DNA of 25,501 nt from a virus: the IMG/VR virus record IMGVR_UViG_3300037502_001333, positions 1 to 25,501 of that record. The stretch is one strand, 5' to 3'. Below are positions 1 through 7,107 of this stretch, piece after piece (the first letter of the stretch is position 1; every line of letters starts with the position of its first letter). A model generated the notes under the pieces. That model made no database searches, was not told the DNA's origin, and saw only the letters and a program-made list of their open reading frames with translations. The translations under genes were made by a program, and so were the position numbers.

Positions 1-1
1 C

Positions 2-1435
2 CTTGGAAACACGGCTTCATTGGCTTTGAATTTGACAAACGCATCTGGCTCTGGTTTTTGGAATAGCACAACTCCAACATCAACCGAATTCACGCTTGGC
101 AACCAAGGTCAGGTAAATGACAGTGGTCAAACCTACGTCGCCTACCTCTTCGCCCACAACGCAGGAGGCTTTGGCCTGTCGGGTACGGACAATGTAATTT
201 CGTGCGGGTCTTATACGGGCAACGGCTCGGCAACAGGCCCCGTGGTAACGCTTGGGTACGAGCCTCAGTGGGTGATGGTCAAGCGTACTGACTCCACTTC
301 CAACTGGACCATGTTTGACACCATGCGCGGGATGTCTCAGACAAGCGCAAACCTGCTGTACGCAAACCTTTCTGATGACGAGGGCATTGGAACTCAGGGC
401 TGGGTTGTCCCTAACGCAACTGGATTTCAGCTTGCAATTACGCAGTCCAGTGTAAACGCTTCCGGCTCCAACTACATCTACATAGCCATTCGTCGTGGTC
501 CTATGGCCGTCCCAACAACGGGGACGAGTGTGTTTGCTCCTGTTGTTTATGCCGGTAATGGAACAACGCAAAACATTACGTCAGGATTTGCCAACGATAT
601 GCAGATCATTAGGCGCAGGGCTTCTGCTGAAAATAACGTCATTGAAGACAAACTTCGCGGTTCACGGGTTATGTTTACCAACACAACCGATTCAGAACTT
701 ACCAGCACTGGTGATGTCACAGGGTACTTGAACACTGGCTTTACGCTTGGCGCAAGTAACCAAGGCTCTACAAACGATGGCGGCTCACCTTCCTATATTT
801 CTTGGAACTTCCGCCGCGCCCCCGGCTTCTTTGATGAGGTTTGCTATACGGGGACGGGTGCAAACTTGTCTGTGAATCACAATCTTGGTGTTGCGCCTGA
901 GATGATGATTGTGAAGCGAAGAAACACTAGTCAAAACTGGTATGTCTCGCACAGTGGTCGTGGTTCGCCTTGGGCTACATTCAACGGCTTTCTAAACGAC
1001 ACTGGCGCATTCGATCAATACTATGTTTGGTATCAGAACCCGACATCTACGCAGTTCTTTGTTGAAGCCACTGGCGGAGCGAGTGCATCAGGCGGAACCT
1101 ACGTATCCTACCTCTTTGCCTCCTGCCCCGGCGTGAGCAAGGTGGGCAGCTACACAGGTAACGGCAGCAGTCAGACCATCAACTGCGGTTTCACAGGCGG
1201 TGCAAGGTTCGTCATGATCAAGCGCACTAACTCTACTGGTGATTGGTACGTCTGGGACACAGCGCGAGGGATTGTGAGCGGTAATGATCCGCACCTCAGC
1301 CTCAACACCACTGCTGCTGAAGTGACAAGCAATGACACCATTGACACTGACAGCACTGGCTTTGTGGTGAATCAAGTCTCTGCTACCAACGTGAACGTGA
1401 GCAGTGCAACCTATATTTTCATGGCTGTGGCCTGA
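2..1435 (+). CDS. Repeat-built phage tail/fibre protein (DUF7483-like modules), 5' end outside window
   Basis: The frame is open to the left edge, so the gene starts upstream; a TTG at 20 is a possible but unlikely internal start. Counting from that TTG (471 residues), the protein is a series of modules of about 95-105 residues. Each opens with a Y-T/A-G-N/T-G motif (near residues 65, 178, 277 and 382), continues with a V-M-V/I-K-R strand and a W-Y/T-V/M-x-D/H-x-x-R-G segment, and ends with a hydrophobic Y-V-S/A-Y-L-F-A strand; a partial module precedes the first. This matches DUF7483-type repeats of phage tail proteins as I know them. It is Ser/Thr/Gly/Asn-rich and beta-prone, as expected for a fibre or an adhesin-like tail appendage. 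The tail-chaperone gene follows 18 nt downstream. Host-binding function is inferred from composition and position. Confidence 0.75.
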   Translation, partial: LGNTASLALNLTNASGSGFWNSTTPTSTEFTLGNQGQVNDSGQTYVAYLFAHNAGGFGLSGTDNVISCGSYTGNGSATGPVVTLGYEPQWVMVKRTDSTSNWTMFDTMRGMSQTSANLLYANLSDDEGIGTQGWVVPNATGFQLAITQSSVNASGSNYIYIAIRRGPMAVPTTGTSVFAPVVYAGNGTTQNITSGFANDMQIIRRRASAENNVIEDKLRGSRVMFTNTTDSELTSTGDVTGYLNTGFTLGASNQGSTNDGGSPSYISWNFRRAPGFFDEVCYTGTGANLSVNHNLGVAPEMMIVKRRNTSQNWYVSHSGRGSPWATFNGFLNDTGAFDQYYVWYQNPTSTQFFVEATGGASASGGTYVSYLFASCPGVSKVGSYTGNGSSQTINCGFTGGARFVMIKRTNSTGDWYVWDTARGIVSGNDPHLSLNTTAAEVTSNDTIDTDSTGFVVNQVSATNVNVSSATYIFMAVA

Positions 1436-1453
1436 CCACAAGGAGAAATCAAA

Positions 1454-1951
1454 ATGCAAGTACGAGTAAGAACCACAGGCGCAGTAATGTACGAGGCAGA
1501 GTTTCGTGCATACCAGCAAGCCAACGGTGGCCCTACATGGGGTCAGACAACCGAAGAAATCCTCAACAGCTTGGGCGCTGATGTGGTCTTTGAAGGGCCA
1601 CAAGCAACAGGTGGCACGGTCTATCAATACTCCATGCCTAACGGTGTAGAGCAAATTGAAGGCAAGTGGTATACCAAGCACATCCTTGGGCCTGTTTTTA
1701 CCGACACTACAGTTGATGGCGTGACAACCACTGCTGCTGCCAACGAAGCTGCTTACAAAGCCGCTAAAGACGCAGAACAGGCCAATGCTGTACGTCAACA
1801 GCGCGGTGAAAAACTCAAGGACAGCGATTGGACGCAGGTGGCTGACTCTCCAGTGGACCAGGCTGCCTGGGCTACCTACCGCCAAGCCTTGCGTGACATC
1901 ACAGCGCAAGAAGGCTTCCCCTGGGACATCGAGTGGCCTGAGAAGCCCTAA
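1454..1951 (+). CDS. Phage tail assembly chaperone (Phage_tail_APC-like)
   Basis: A protein of 165 residues preceded by a strong ribosome binding site (AAGGAGAA, about 6 nt before the ATG). The C-terminal third is diagnostic: R-G-E-K-L-K-D-S-D-W-T-Q followed by P-V-D-Q-A-A-W-A-T-Y-R-Q-A-L-R-D-I and F-P-W-D-I-E-W-P, the pattern of the phage tail assembly chaperone domain found after tail fibre genes. The N-terminal half is variable, as is common in this family, and probably contacts the neighbouring fibre. It lies directly after the repeat-built tail protein, so the two probably form a fibre/chaperone pair. The proposed role is to help that appendage fold or attach; it need not be in the virion. 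The family is recognised from motifs, the partner is inferred. Confidence 0.8.
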   Translation: MQVRVRTTGAVMYEAEFRAYQQANGGPTWGQTTEEILNSLGADVVFEGPQATGGTVYQYSMPNGVEQIEGKWYTKHILGPVFTDTTVDGVTTTAAANEAAYKAAKDAEQANAVRQQRGEKLKDSDWTQVADSPVDQAAWATYRQALRDITAQEGFPWDIEWPEKP

Positions 1952-1969
1952 GCATTGTTGGAGCAGTAA

Positions 1970-2149
1970 ATGTCAACGATTGACGCGACAGACGCACGCC
2001 TGGCAACTCATGAAGAAATCTGCGCCATCAGGTATGACCAGATCAATGCCAGGCTCAAGCGCATAGAGGGCATATTGATGAAAACTGCTGGCCTGATGAT
2101 CGTGTCCATGGCTGGCACGATTTTCTCAGCGGTCTGGATACTCAAATGA
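1970..2149 (+). CDS. Small single-span membrane protein with N-terminal helical segment (lysis block)
   Basis: A protein of 59 residues. Residues 1-35 are charged and helix-prone (I-D-A-T-D-A-R-L-A-T-H-E-E-I then Q-I-N-A-R-L-K-R-I-E-G-I-L), and a hydrophobic segment at about 37-58 could span the membrane. This layout resembles small XhlA-type phage proteins that accompany holins, but I see no family-specific motif. Its stop codon overlaps the next start by 4 nt (ATGA). It starts 18 nt after the tail chaperone gene; upstream purines (GGAGCAG) could serve as the ribosome site. It is the first of a chain of tiny membrane genes ahead of the spanins and endolysin, so an accessory role in lysis is plausible. 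Function is not established. Confidence 0.6.
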   Translation: MSTIDATDARLATHEEICAIRYDQINARLKRIEGILMKTAGLMIVSMAGTIFSAVWILK

Positions 2150-2238
2150 GAGATTGGGCAGTCAGCTTCATTGCGGCTGCCCTTCTTGTTGGCATGATCG
2201 TTTGGTGCGTCAGGGTCTTCATCCTGGTGCTGTCATGA
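2146..2238 (+). CDS. 30-residue membrane peptide (holin-block micro-gene)
   Basis: A very short frame of 30 residues, M-R-D-W-A-V-S-F followed by a hydrophobic stretch (I-A-A-A-L-L-V-G-M-I-V-W-C-V) that would form one membrane helix. It overlaps the previous stop by ATGA and its own stop overlaps the next start the same way, which is the main reason for calling it: three successive 4-nt overlaps are unlikely by chance and suggest translational coupling. No family is recognised. A single-helix peptide this small, next to a spanin and endolysin cassette, is a candidate pinholin, antiholin or holin partner, but this is inference. Confidence 0.5.
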   Translation: MRDWAVSFIAAALLVGMIVWCVRVFILVLS

Positions 2239-2318
2239 GAATTAAAATTGCCATCGGCATCATTGCCGTTTGGTGGCTTCTTCAGGTCGCCTTGTTTGTA
2301 TTAAGGGGGCTTGAATGA
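2235..2318 (+). CDS. 27-residue membrane peptide (holin-block micro-gene)
   Basis: A frame of 27 residues: M-R-I-K, then one hydrophobic helix (I-A-I-G-I-I-A-V-W-W-L-L-Q-V-A-L-F-V-L), then R-G-L-E. It shares a 4-nt ATGA overlap with both neighbours. The positive N-terminus suggests the amino end stays in the cytoplasm. No family is recognised. Like the 30-residue peptide before it, it could be a lysis-timing or holin-partner peptide, or a regulator of the next, larger membrane protein. The call rests on the overlap pattern and the clean membrane-helix composition. Confidence 0.5.
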   Translation: MRIKIAIGIIAVWWLLQVALFVLRGLE

Positions 2319-2803
2319 TCGATCCAGTAAGCGCATTGGCGGCAGTTAACACTGCGGTCAACATGATTAAAAAGGCGTCAGCCACTGTGGACAATGTGGC
2401 CAGCCTGGGGCCGCTGATCGGCAAATACTTTGACGCCAAGCACACGGCCACCAAAGCCGCCAGAGAGGCCAAGAAGTCCGGCGGCTCCAACATGGGCAAG
2501 GCCATCGAGATCGAACTGGCCATCAAGGCCCAAAAGGATTTCGAGGTCGAGTTAAAAAATCTGTTTTTTTCTACCAATAACATGGACGTCTGGAACCAGA
2601 TCCAGGTTCGTGTGATGGAGATGAACAAAGAGGACCGGGAAGAGGAGCGCAGAGAAGCTGCCCGTGCTGCAAATGCTGCCAAGCGGCGCAAAGAGTTGAT
2701 CGAGTTGGGCGTGGGCATCACGCTCATCACCGTCATCTGCGTGATCATCCTGTGGGGTGTCTTTGCCCTGATCGCTTATTGCTCTGATGTGGGGTGTGGC
2801 TGA
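2315..2803 (+). CDS. Uncharacterised phage protein with C-terminal membrane segment
   Basis: A protein of 162 residues starting in an ATGA overlap. Residues 1-100 are mostly helix-prone with many Ala and Lys. Residues 103-130 are dense in Glu, Arg and Lys (N-K-E-D-R-E-E-E-R-R-E) and probably form a coiled coil. A hydrophobic stretch at about 132-155 would form one membrane helix, followed by a short Cys-containing tail (C-S-D-V-G-C-G). I recognise the general type as one seen in the lysis regions of environmental phages but know no function for it. With its cytoplasmic-looking helical body and C-terminal anchor it could be a holin-associated protein or an inner-membrane lysis factor. Alternative: a minor virion membrane-interacting protein. 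Confidence 0.7.
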   Translation: MIDPVSALAAVNTAVNMIKKASATVDNVASLGPLIGKYFDAKHTATKAAREAKKSGGSNMGKAIEIELAIKAQKDFEVELKNLFFSTNNMDVWNQIQVRVMEMNKEDREEERREAARAANAAKRRKELIELGVGITLITVICVIILWGVFALIAYCSDVGCG

Positions 2804-2963
2804 TGTGGACAAGTGGAAAGAAGTCAAAGATGGTTTTGACCAGTGGCTCAAGATCTCCTGTTATCTCGCCCTCATCGGCGTGGGGTTTGACTTGCTCCAG
2901 TACTTGCCTGTTTACATTGCAGAGCGAATCATTGAAGCAGCATTGGGGTACTTAGGCATATGA
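2787..2963 (+). CDS. Small hydrophobic protein of the lysis block
   Basis: A frame of 58 residues beginning M-W-G-V-A-D-V-D-K-W-K and overlapping the previous gene by 17 nt. It has an amphipathic N-terminal helix (K-W-K-E-V-K-D-G-F-D-Q-W-L-K) and a hydrophobic region at about 24-55 interrupted by Asp, Glu and Arg, so it may be one kinked membrane helix or a peripheral membrane protein. A GTG a few codons downstream is an alternative start. Its stop overlaps the next ATG by 4 nt. No family is recognised; a role in lysis or membrane association is inferred from position. Confidence 0.55.
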   Translation: MWGVADVDKWKEVKDGFDQWLKISCYLALIGVGFDLLQYLPVYIAERIIEAALGYLGI

Positions 2964-3133
2964 AAGTCGAAGCGCATCAACGTCACCTGAAAGAACTGCA
3001 AGAGCGTTTTCGGCTTATTCATGAGCAAAACCTCAAGCGGATGCAGGTAAATGCTCAGCAAACAAAAGAGCATCACGTCAAACTGATTGAGGAAAGCAAA
3101 CCCTCAAAACACATGGTGGATGTACGAGCATGA
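2960..3133 (+). CDS. Small charged helical protein
   Basis: A frame of 57 residues, ATGA-coupled to both neighbours. It is almost entirely charged and polar (M-K-V-E-A-H-Q-R-H-L-K-E-L-Q-E-R-F-R-L-I-H-E-Q-N), without Cys or a hydrophobic segment, and should form a single long amphipathic helix. It has an unusually high share of His and Gln. It could be a soluble partner of the surrounding membrane peptides, but no family is recognised and no function can be assigned. Confidence 0.5.
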   Translation: MKVEAHQRHLKELQERFRLIHEQNLKRMQVNAQQTKEHHVKLIEESKPSKHMVDVRA

Positions 3134-3348
3134 AACACATTGCACTGATCTTGGCGGTGTTGGCACTGGTCGGCTGTGAAGACCGATACCGATACCCGTG
3201 CCAAAACCCTGACAACTTCCACAAACCAGACTGCCAAAAGCCCAAGTGTTTGTTCACGCAGCAATGCCCTGAGTATTTGGTGGCCCCTATCTTGGAGAAG
3301 CAAATTGATCAAACTAAACCACCCGCAGACACCAAAGCTGACCGCTGA
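3130..3348 (+). CDS. Small lipoprotein
   Basis: A protein of 72 residues with a textbook lipoprotein signal: M-K-H, a hydrophobic core (I-A-L-I-L-A-V-L-A-L) and lipobox L-V-G-C, so the mature protein would begin at Cys16. The mature part has five more Cys (C-x-N-P-D-N, C-x-K-P-K-C, Q-C-P-E) and could be disulfide-bonded in the periplasm. It starts in a 4-nt overlap with the preceding gene and overlaps the following one by 44 nt in another frame. A second lipoprotein, Rz1-like, lies downstream at 4040. This one is not Pro-rich like an o-spanin and more likely acts in the envelope or in superinfection exclusion. Function is inference. Confidence 0.65.
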   Translation: MKHIALILAVLALVGCEDRYRYPCQNPDNFHKPDCQKPKCLFTQQCPEYLVAPILEKQIDQTKPPADTKADR

Positions 3349-3832
3349 GGAACTCGAAGTCAGGGTATGGGGATTTGTGGTCGTGATGATCACACTGATC
3401 CTGGCTGGCATCGTCTTTGCCCTGCTGTATTCAGTGACCTTTGTGACGCAGCCGATCAAGTCGATGGCTCCTATCGACCAGGCATATACCAAGATGCTCA
3501 ACGACATCGTGCTGCTGATTGTGGGCGGCATTGGCGGTATTGTTGGCAAGCGTGCTGTCAGTGGTGTGATCAACAACAAGCCACCAGCCACCTCTGCTGT
3601 GGCTACAAACACTGCCACCAACACGGCAGCGCAGACCACCACAGCAGCGCCCCAGGCTTATTGCGCCCCATCGACCACGGTGTCGATGCCTGACTTCAAC
3701 TGGATGGGATACAAGAACCCAGACTTGGATGAGTCCTGGACGCCTGGCCCACCACCGACAACGCCACCAGAGCATCAAGAGCCTGAAGAAGACCGTGCAG
3801 AGATTGCAGCGGCTCGGAAAGAGGCGACATGA
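3305..3832 (+). CDS. Two-span membrane protein with Pro/Thr-rich tail (lysis block)
   Basis: The frame is open further upstream, but the best start is TTG at 3305, with GGAGAAG 4-5 nt before it; this gives 175 residues. The region after L-T-A-E-E-L-E-V-R-V-W-G-F is clearly coding. Hydrophobic helices lie at about 22-46 and 67-83, separated by a short polar loop (P-I-K-S-M-A-P-I-D-Q-A-Y). The second helix is Gly-rich (V-G-G-I-G-G-I-V-G). A long Ala/Thr/Pro-rich tail carries an acidic end. Two helices of this type just before a spanin pair and endolysin make it the best conventional holin candidate, but the long tail is atypical, so holin is inference. It overlaps Rz by ATGA. Confidence 0.65.
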   Translation: MIKLNHPQTPKLTAEELEVRVWGFVVVMITLILAGIVFALLYSVTFVTQPIKSMAPIDQAYTKMLNDIVLLIVGGIGGIVGKRAVSGVINNKPPATSAVATNTATNTAAQTTTAAPQAYCAPSTTVSMPDFNWMGYKNPDLDESWTPGPPPTTPPEHQEPEEDRAEIAAARKEAT

Positions 3833-4350
3833 CCTCCATACAGCGCACGGGCATTGCAGTGCTGCTAACGCTGCTGGCGATCTTTGGCATCTACAAGTAC
3901 GGCTACAACAGCGGCTGGGGTGATCGAGATGCCGAGATGCAGGCAGAGATTGCCAAGAAGAATGAAGAGGCGAGAGCCAAAGAGCAAGAGATGGCCAAGG
4001 CTGTCGCAGACAAAGAAACCGAACTGAGAAAGGCCAACGATGTTGTCTCTCAAAAGCAAACTGACCTTAATCGCCTCATTGCTGCTGGCAGGGTGCGCAT
4101 CCCCACCGCAAGTTGCGTACAAGCCACCCCAAATCCCCCCATTGCCGCCAGAGATAGCAACCAAGCGCCAAGCCAACCTGACCGAGCGCCTGACCCAGAT
4201 CCTGGTTCCAGTGGAGCCAGCGAGGCCGAGCGCCAAACCCTCCAACTGATCGCGCAGATTGCAGCCGATGGGGACAGGGCGATCAACCAATTGAATGCGT
4301 GCATAGACGCCTACGACAACATGAGGAACATCATCAATGCTCAACGCTGA
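3829..4350 (+). CDS. Rz-like inner-membrane spanin subunit
   Basis: A protein of 173 residues. An N-terminal membrane anchor (about residues 8-25) is followed by a long charged helix (about 33-85: D-R-D-A-E-M-Q-A-E-I-A-K-K-N-E-E-A-R-A), a Pro-rich linker (about 95-130) and a C-terminal helix ending N-I-I-N-A-Q-R. A small lipoprotein frame is embedded in the +1 frame (4040-4249), the classical Rz/Rz1 arrangement. Known spanin biology: Rz-type proteins bridge the periplasm with Rz1 lipoproteins and disrupt the outer membrane after the endolysin has cut peptidoglycan. The Pro-rich part of Rz here is the stretch that overlaps Rz1 coding, so its composition is constrained by the other frame. It is ATGA-coupled to the gene before and overlaps the endolysin start by 14 nt. 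Confidence 0.85.
   Translation: MTSIQRTGIAVLLTLLAIFGIYKYGYNSGWGDRDAEMQAEIAKKNEEARAKEQEMAKAVADKETELRKANDVVSQKQTDLNRLIAAGRVRIPTASCVQATPNPPIAARDSNQAPSQPDRAPDPDPGSSGASEAERQTLQLIAQIAADGDRAINQLNACIDAYDNMRNIINAQR
4040..4249 (+). CDS. Rz1-like outer-membrane spanin lipoprotein, nested in Rz
   Basis: A frame of 69 residues lying entirely inside the Rz gene in the +1 frame. It begins M-L-S-L-K-S-K-L-T-L-I-A-S and has the lipobox L-L-A-G-C, so the mature lipoprotein would start at Cys19. The mature part is Pro-rich near its start (S-P-P-Q-V-A-Y-K-P-P-Q-I-P-P-L-P-P-E-I), the hallmark of o-spanins such as lambda Rz1. There is no strong ribosome site, as expected for an embedded gene that is probably coupled to Rz translation. 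Together, Rz and Rz1 make the call on both stronger. Confidence 0.85.
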   Translation: MLSLKSKLTLIASLLLAGCASPPQVAYKPPQIPPLPPEIATKRQANLTERLTQILVPVEPARPSAKPSN

Positions 4351-4951
4351 CCAACTCAAGAAGCTGCACATTGGCCCTCAGTGGGTCGATGCGCTAAACG
4401 CTACATTCGAGAGATTCAACATCCTGACGCCACGCCAGCAGGCCGCGTTCATTGGCCAGTGTGGCCATGAGAGTGCCAACTTCCGATTGCTGGAAGAGAA
4501 TCTGAACTACCGGGCGGCAACGCTGCTTAAACTATTTCCCAGAACGCCACGGCGCACCTGGGGCTTTACGCCTGAAGAGGCTGCCGCATATGAACGCCAA
4601 CCGAAGAAAATTGCAAACCGCATTTACAGCAACCGCATGGGCAATCGGGACGAGGCTTCTGGTGATGGGTATCGTTTTCGTGGTCGTGGCTGCATCCAGT
4701 TGACAGGATCTGCAAATTACTACCATGCAGGCAAGGCACTGGAGGTGGACTTCATCATGGAGCCTGACCTTGTGGCCACACCTCAGTATGCTGCCCTGAC
4801 CGCTGGCTGGTTTTGGGACACCCAGAAGCTGAATGCTTTGGCTGAGTCAGGCAACAACCTGGCGCTGACAAAGAAGATCAACGGCGGCACGATTGGCCTC
4901 GATGACCGCATCTTGCACACGAATCACGCCCTTGAGGTGTTGGGCGGGTAA
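4337..4951 (+). CDS. GH19 (chitinase-like) endolysin
   Basis: A protein of 204 residues with glycoside hydrolase family 19 motifs: A-A-F-I-G-Q-C-G-H-E-S at 36-46 (catalytic Glu45 expected), E-E-N-L-N-Y at 53-58 (second acidic residue about Glu54), and the downstream substrate-cleft strand Y-R-F-R-G-R-G-C-I-Q-L-T-G. The length is right for a single-domain phage GH19 lysin that cleaves the peptidoglycan glycan backbone. No signal peptide or signal-anchor is visible, so export should depend on a holin, consistent with the many membrane peptides upstream. The ATG at 4337 overlaps Rz by 14 nt with a GAGGAAC ribosome site about 7 nt before it. Confidence 0.92.
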   Translation: MLNADQLKKLHIGPQWVDALNATFERFNILTPRQQAAFIGQCGHESANFRLLEENLNYRAATLLKLFPRTPRRTWGFTPEEAAAYERQPKKIANRIYSNRMGNRDEASGDGYRFRGRGCIQLTGSANYYHAGKALEVDFIMEPDLVATPQYAALTAGWFWDTQKLNALAESGNNLALTKKINGGTIGLDDRILHTNHALEVLGG

Positions 4952-4969
4952 AGGTGGAATAATTGGACT

Positions 4970-5623
4970 ATGGCCAACGTCAAACAGCAATTAGAAACGC
5001 CCTTTGTACCGAGTCTGGGATTTCCTCCAGAGGGGTACGAGCGCAGGCACTTTAATGAGAATTACGGTGCGCTGAACAATTTCTTTTTGAAGTTGGTGTT
5101 TAGTCTTGGATCTCTTTTTGGACCCAGGGGTGGCAAGTTCTTGAACAATCCGCATGGCGCGTTTCAAGACAGCACTGACCAGACAGCAGCTAACACGACA
5201 ACTGCATACCCTGTTACGTTCAACACCACAGACTTTGCCAATGGCGTGACGGTGGCCAGCAACTCTCGAATCACTGTTGCGGTGGATGGCCTGTGGAATT
5301 TGCAGTTTTCTTTCCAGTTCAAAAACATTGGCAACGATGGCCAAGATGTTGATATTTGGTTCAGGAAAAACGGCACAAACATTGACAACAGCAACAGCCG
5401 ATTTCACATCCCAGCGAGAAAGTCTTCTGGAGATCCAAGCCACTTAGTTGCAGCAATGAATTTTTATGTGAGCATGGTGGCCAATGATTATGTTGAGATC
5501 ATGTGGCGCACCACCAGCACCGATGTGAGTTTGGAGCATTTCGGCACAAGCACCAGCCCCACCAGGCCAGCAGTGCCATCAGCCATTGTGACCATGAGTT
5601 TTGTGTCCAATTTACCGAGTTAA
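4970..5623 (+). CDS. Beta-rich virion protein (possible head or tail fibre)
   Basis: A protein of 217 residues starting M-A-N-V-K-Q-Q-L-E-T-P-F-V-P-S-L, with AGGTGGAAT upstream as ribosome site. Residues 1-70 are linker-like and residues 75-217 form a beta-rich domain: T-T-A-Y-P-V-T-F-N-T-T-D, then alternating strands (I-T-V-A-V-D-G-L-W-N-L-Q-F-S-F-Q-F, V-D-I-W-F-R-K-N-G, M-N-F-Y-V-S-M-V-A-N-D-Y-V-E-I-M-W) and an end S-A-I-V-T-M-S-F-V. This strand order, with Y-x-V-x-F and W-x-x-x-F-x-F-Q-F positions, resembles the C1q/TNF-like jelly-roll of phage fibre tips; that fold is inference. It sits between the lysis block and the tail/ejection genes, which supports a virion role. Confidence 0.6.
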   Translation: MANVKQQLETPFVPSLGFPPEGYERRHFNENYGALNNFFLKLVFSLGSLFGPRGGKFLNNPHGAFQDSTDQTAANTTTAYPVTFNTTDFANGVTVASNSRITVAVDGLWNLQFSFQFKNIGNDGQDVDIWFRKNGTNIDNSNSRFHIPARKSSGDPSHLVAAMNFYVSMVANDYVEIMWRTTSTDVSLEHFGTSTSPTRPAVPSAIVTMSFVSNLPS

Positions 5624-5628
5624 CAGCC

Positions 5629-7107
5629 ATGTATCTACCCATCAAGCTGCCGCCAGGCATTTACCGAAATGGCACTGAGTACCAGGCTGCTGGCCGCTGG
5701 TATGACGCCAACCTTGTGCGCTGGTACGAGAACACGCTGCGGCCCATTGGCGGCTGGCGCAAACGCTCCACTGCTCAGATGTCTGGGTCTTGCCGTGGCC
5801 TGATCACCTGGCGCGACAACAGCGCCAACCGCTGGATTGCTGCTGGCACGCATACCAAGCTGTATGTCATGAATGAGGCTGGCACGCTCAAGGAGATCAC
5901 GCCATCTGGCTTCACGGCAGGCGTGGCCAACTCCACCACACTGACAGGCTACGGCGCAAACGTCTATGGCTCTTTTGCCTATGGCGTGGCGCGGCCTGAC
6001 ACTGGCCAGCCCATCCCTGCCACCACCTGGAGCCTGGACAATTGGGGCGAGTATTTGGTGGCCTGCTCTAATGCCGATGGCAAGCTGTACGAGTGGCAGC
6101 TTGGCTTTTCCTCGCCTACGCTGGCAGCAGCCATTGCCAACGCACCAACGAACAACGAAGCCTTGCTGGTCACGCAAGAGCGCATCTTGTTTGCGCTCGG
6201 CGCTGGTGGCAACCCTCGCAAGGTGCAGTGGTGCGACCAGGAGAACAACACCCTTTGGACGCCTGCCACCGACAACCTGGCTGGTGACTACGAACTGGCC
6301 ACGCCTGGGTCACTCCTGGCTGGCAAGCGCGTCAAGGGTGTGAACCTGCTGTTTACCGATGTGGATGTGCACACAGCGCAGTATGTGGGTGCGCCATTCG
6401 TCTATGGCTTTGAGAAGGCTGGCTCGGGCTGTGGCCTGATCTCGGCTCAGTCAGTGGCTGCCATTGACACTGCGGCCATCTGGATGAGCAAGGCTGGCTT
6501 TTGGATTTATGACGGTTACGTCAAGCCCCTGCCAAGTGATGTAAGCGATTTTGTTTTTAAAGACATCAACTTGGCCCAGGCTTCCAAGATTTACTGTGTC
6601 CATAACAGTAAGTTTGGTGAAATCTGGTGGTATTACCCAAGCGGCGGCAGCAACGAGAACGACAGCTATGTCACGTTCAACTATCGTGAGAACCACTGGA
6701 ACATCGGCTCTCTGTCACGCACGGCTGGCACAGATTCTGGTGTGTTTACATACCCGCTGATGGTGTCCAGTGATGGCTACATCTACGAGCATGAAGTGGG
6801 CTTTGCCTATGACGGTGCGTCTGTTTACGCTGAGTCTGGGCCAGTGCAGCTTGGCAATGGCGACAACGTGATGGCTGTGCGCCAGGTTGTGCCGGATGAG
6901 TCAAACCTGGGCGATGCCGTGGTGTCGTTTACCAGCAGGCTGTACCCCACAGGGGCACAAACCTCATTTGGCCCGTATTCGGCAGCCAACCCCACCAGCG
7001 TGCGCTTTTCGGGCAGGCAGATCAACATGAAGGTGACAGGCGACACCCTGGCCGATTGGCGGGTTGGCGTGATGCGCCTTGACGCTGTGCCAATGGGCAA
7101 GCGATGA
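5629..7107 (+). CDS. Tail nozzle / DNA-stabilisation-like virion protein
   Basis: The frame is open further upstream, but the ATG at 5629 (M-Y-L-P-I-K-L-P-P-G-I) follows the previous stop by 5 nt and gives a sensible 492-residue protein. It is rich in beta strands and Trp/Tyr motifs recurring at intervals (R-G-L-I-T-W-R-D, T-T-W-S-L-D-N-W-G-E-Y-L, V-Q-W-C-D-Q-E-N-N-T-L-W, E-I-W-W-Y-Y-P, N-Y-R-E-N-H-W-N-I-G), suggesting a beta-propeller. This recalls P22 gp10 / T7 gp12-type tail hub or nozzle proteins of podoviruses, whose genes also precede ejection proteins. The family link is by pattern only; a homology or fold search is needed to settle it. No good ribosome site is visible before 5629. ATGA overlap with the next gene. 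Confidence 0.6.
   Translation: MYLPIKLPPGIYRNGTEYQAAGRWYDANLVRWYENTLRPIGGWRKRSTAQMSGSCRGLITWRDNSANRWIAAGTHTKLYVMNEAGTLKEITPSGFTAGVANSTTLTGYGANVYGSFAYGVARPDTGQPIPATTWSLDNWGEYLVACSNADGKLYEWQLGFSSPTLAAAIANAPTNNEALLVTQERILFALGAGGNPRKVQWCDQENNTLWTPATDNLAGDYELATPGSLLAGKRVKGVNLLFTDVDVHTAQYVGAPFVYGFEKAGSGCGLISAQSVAAIDTAAIWMSKAGFWIYDGYVKPLPSDVSDFVFKDINLAQASKIYCVHNSKFGEIWWYYPSGGSNENDSYVTFNYRENHWNIGSLSRTAGTDSGVFTYPLMVSSDGYIYEHEVGFAYDGASVYAESGPVQLGNGDNVMAVRQVVPDESNLGDAVVSFTSRLYPTGAQTSFGPYSAANPTSVRFSGRQINMKVTGDTLADWRVGVMRLDAVPMGKR

Noticed and set aside
1088-1909. Long minus-strand frame (273 residues) opposite the tail protein and chaperone
   Set aside because: The opposite strand carries two genes with strong motifs and a ribosome site; this frame has low-complexity Cys/His/Val composition typical of an antisense shadow.
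3176-3304. 5' extension of the two-span membrane protein
   Set aside because: It overlaps the lipoprotein in another frame, has low-complexity Lys/Thr/Ser content, and a ribosome site supports the TTG start at 3305.
5503-5628. 5' extension of the nozzle-like protein
   Set aside because: It reads His/Gln-rich out-of-frame translation of the previous gene; ATG at 5629 just after that gene's stop is the natural start.
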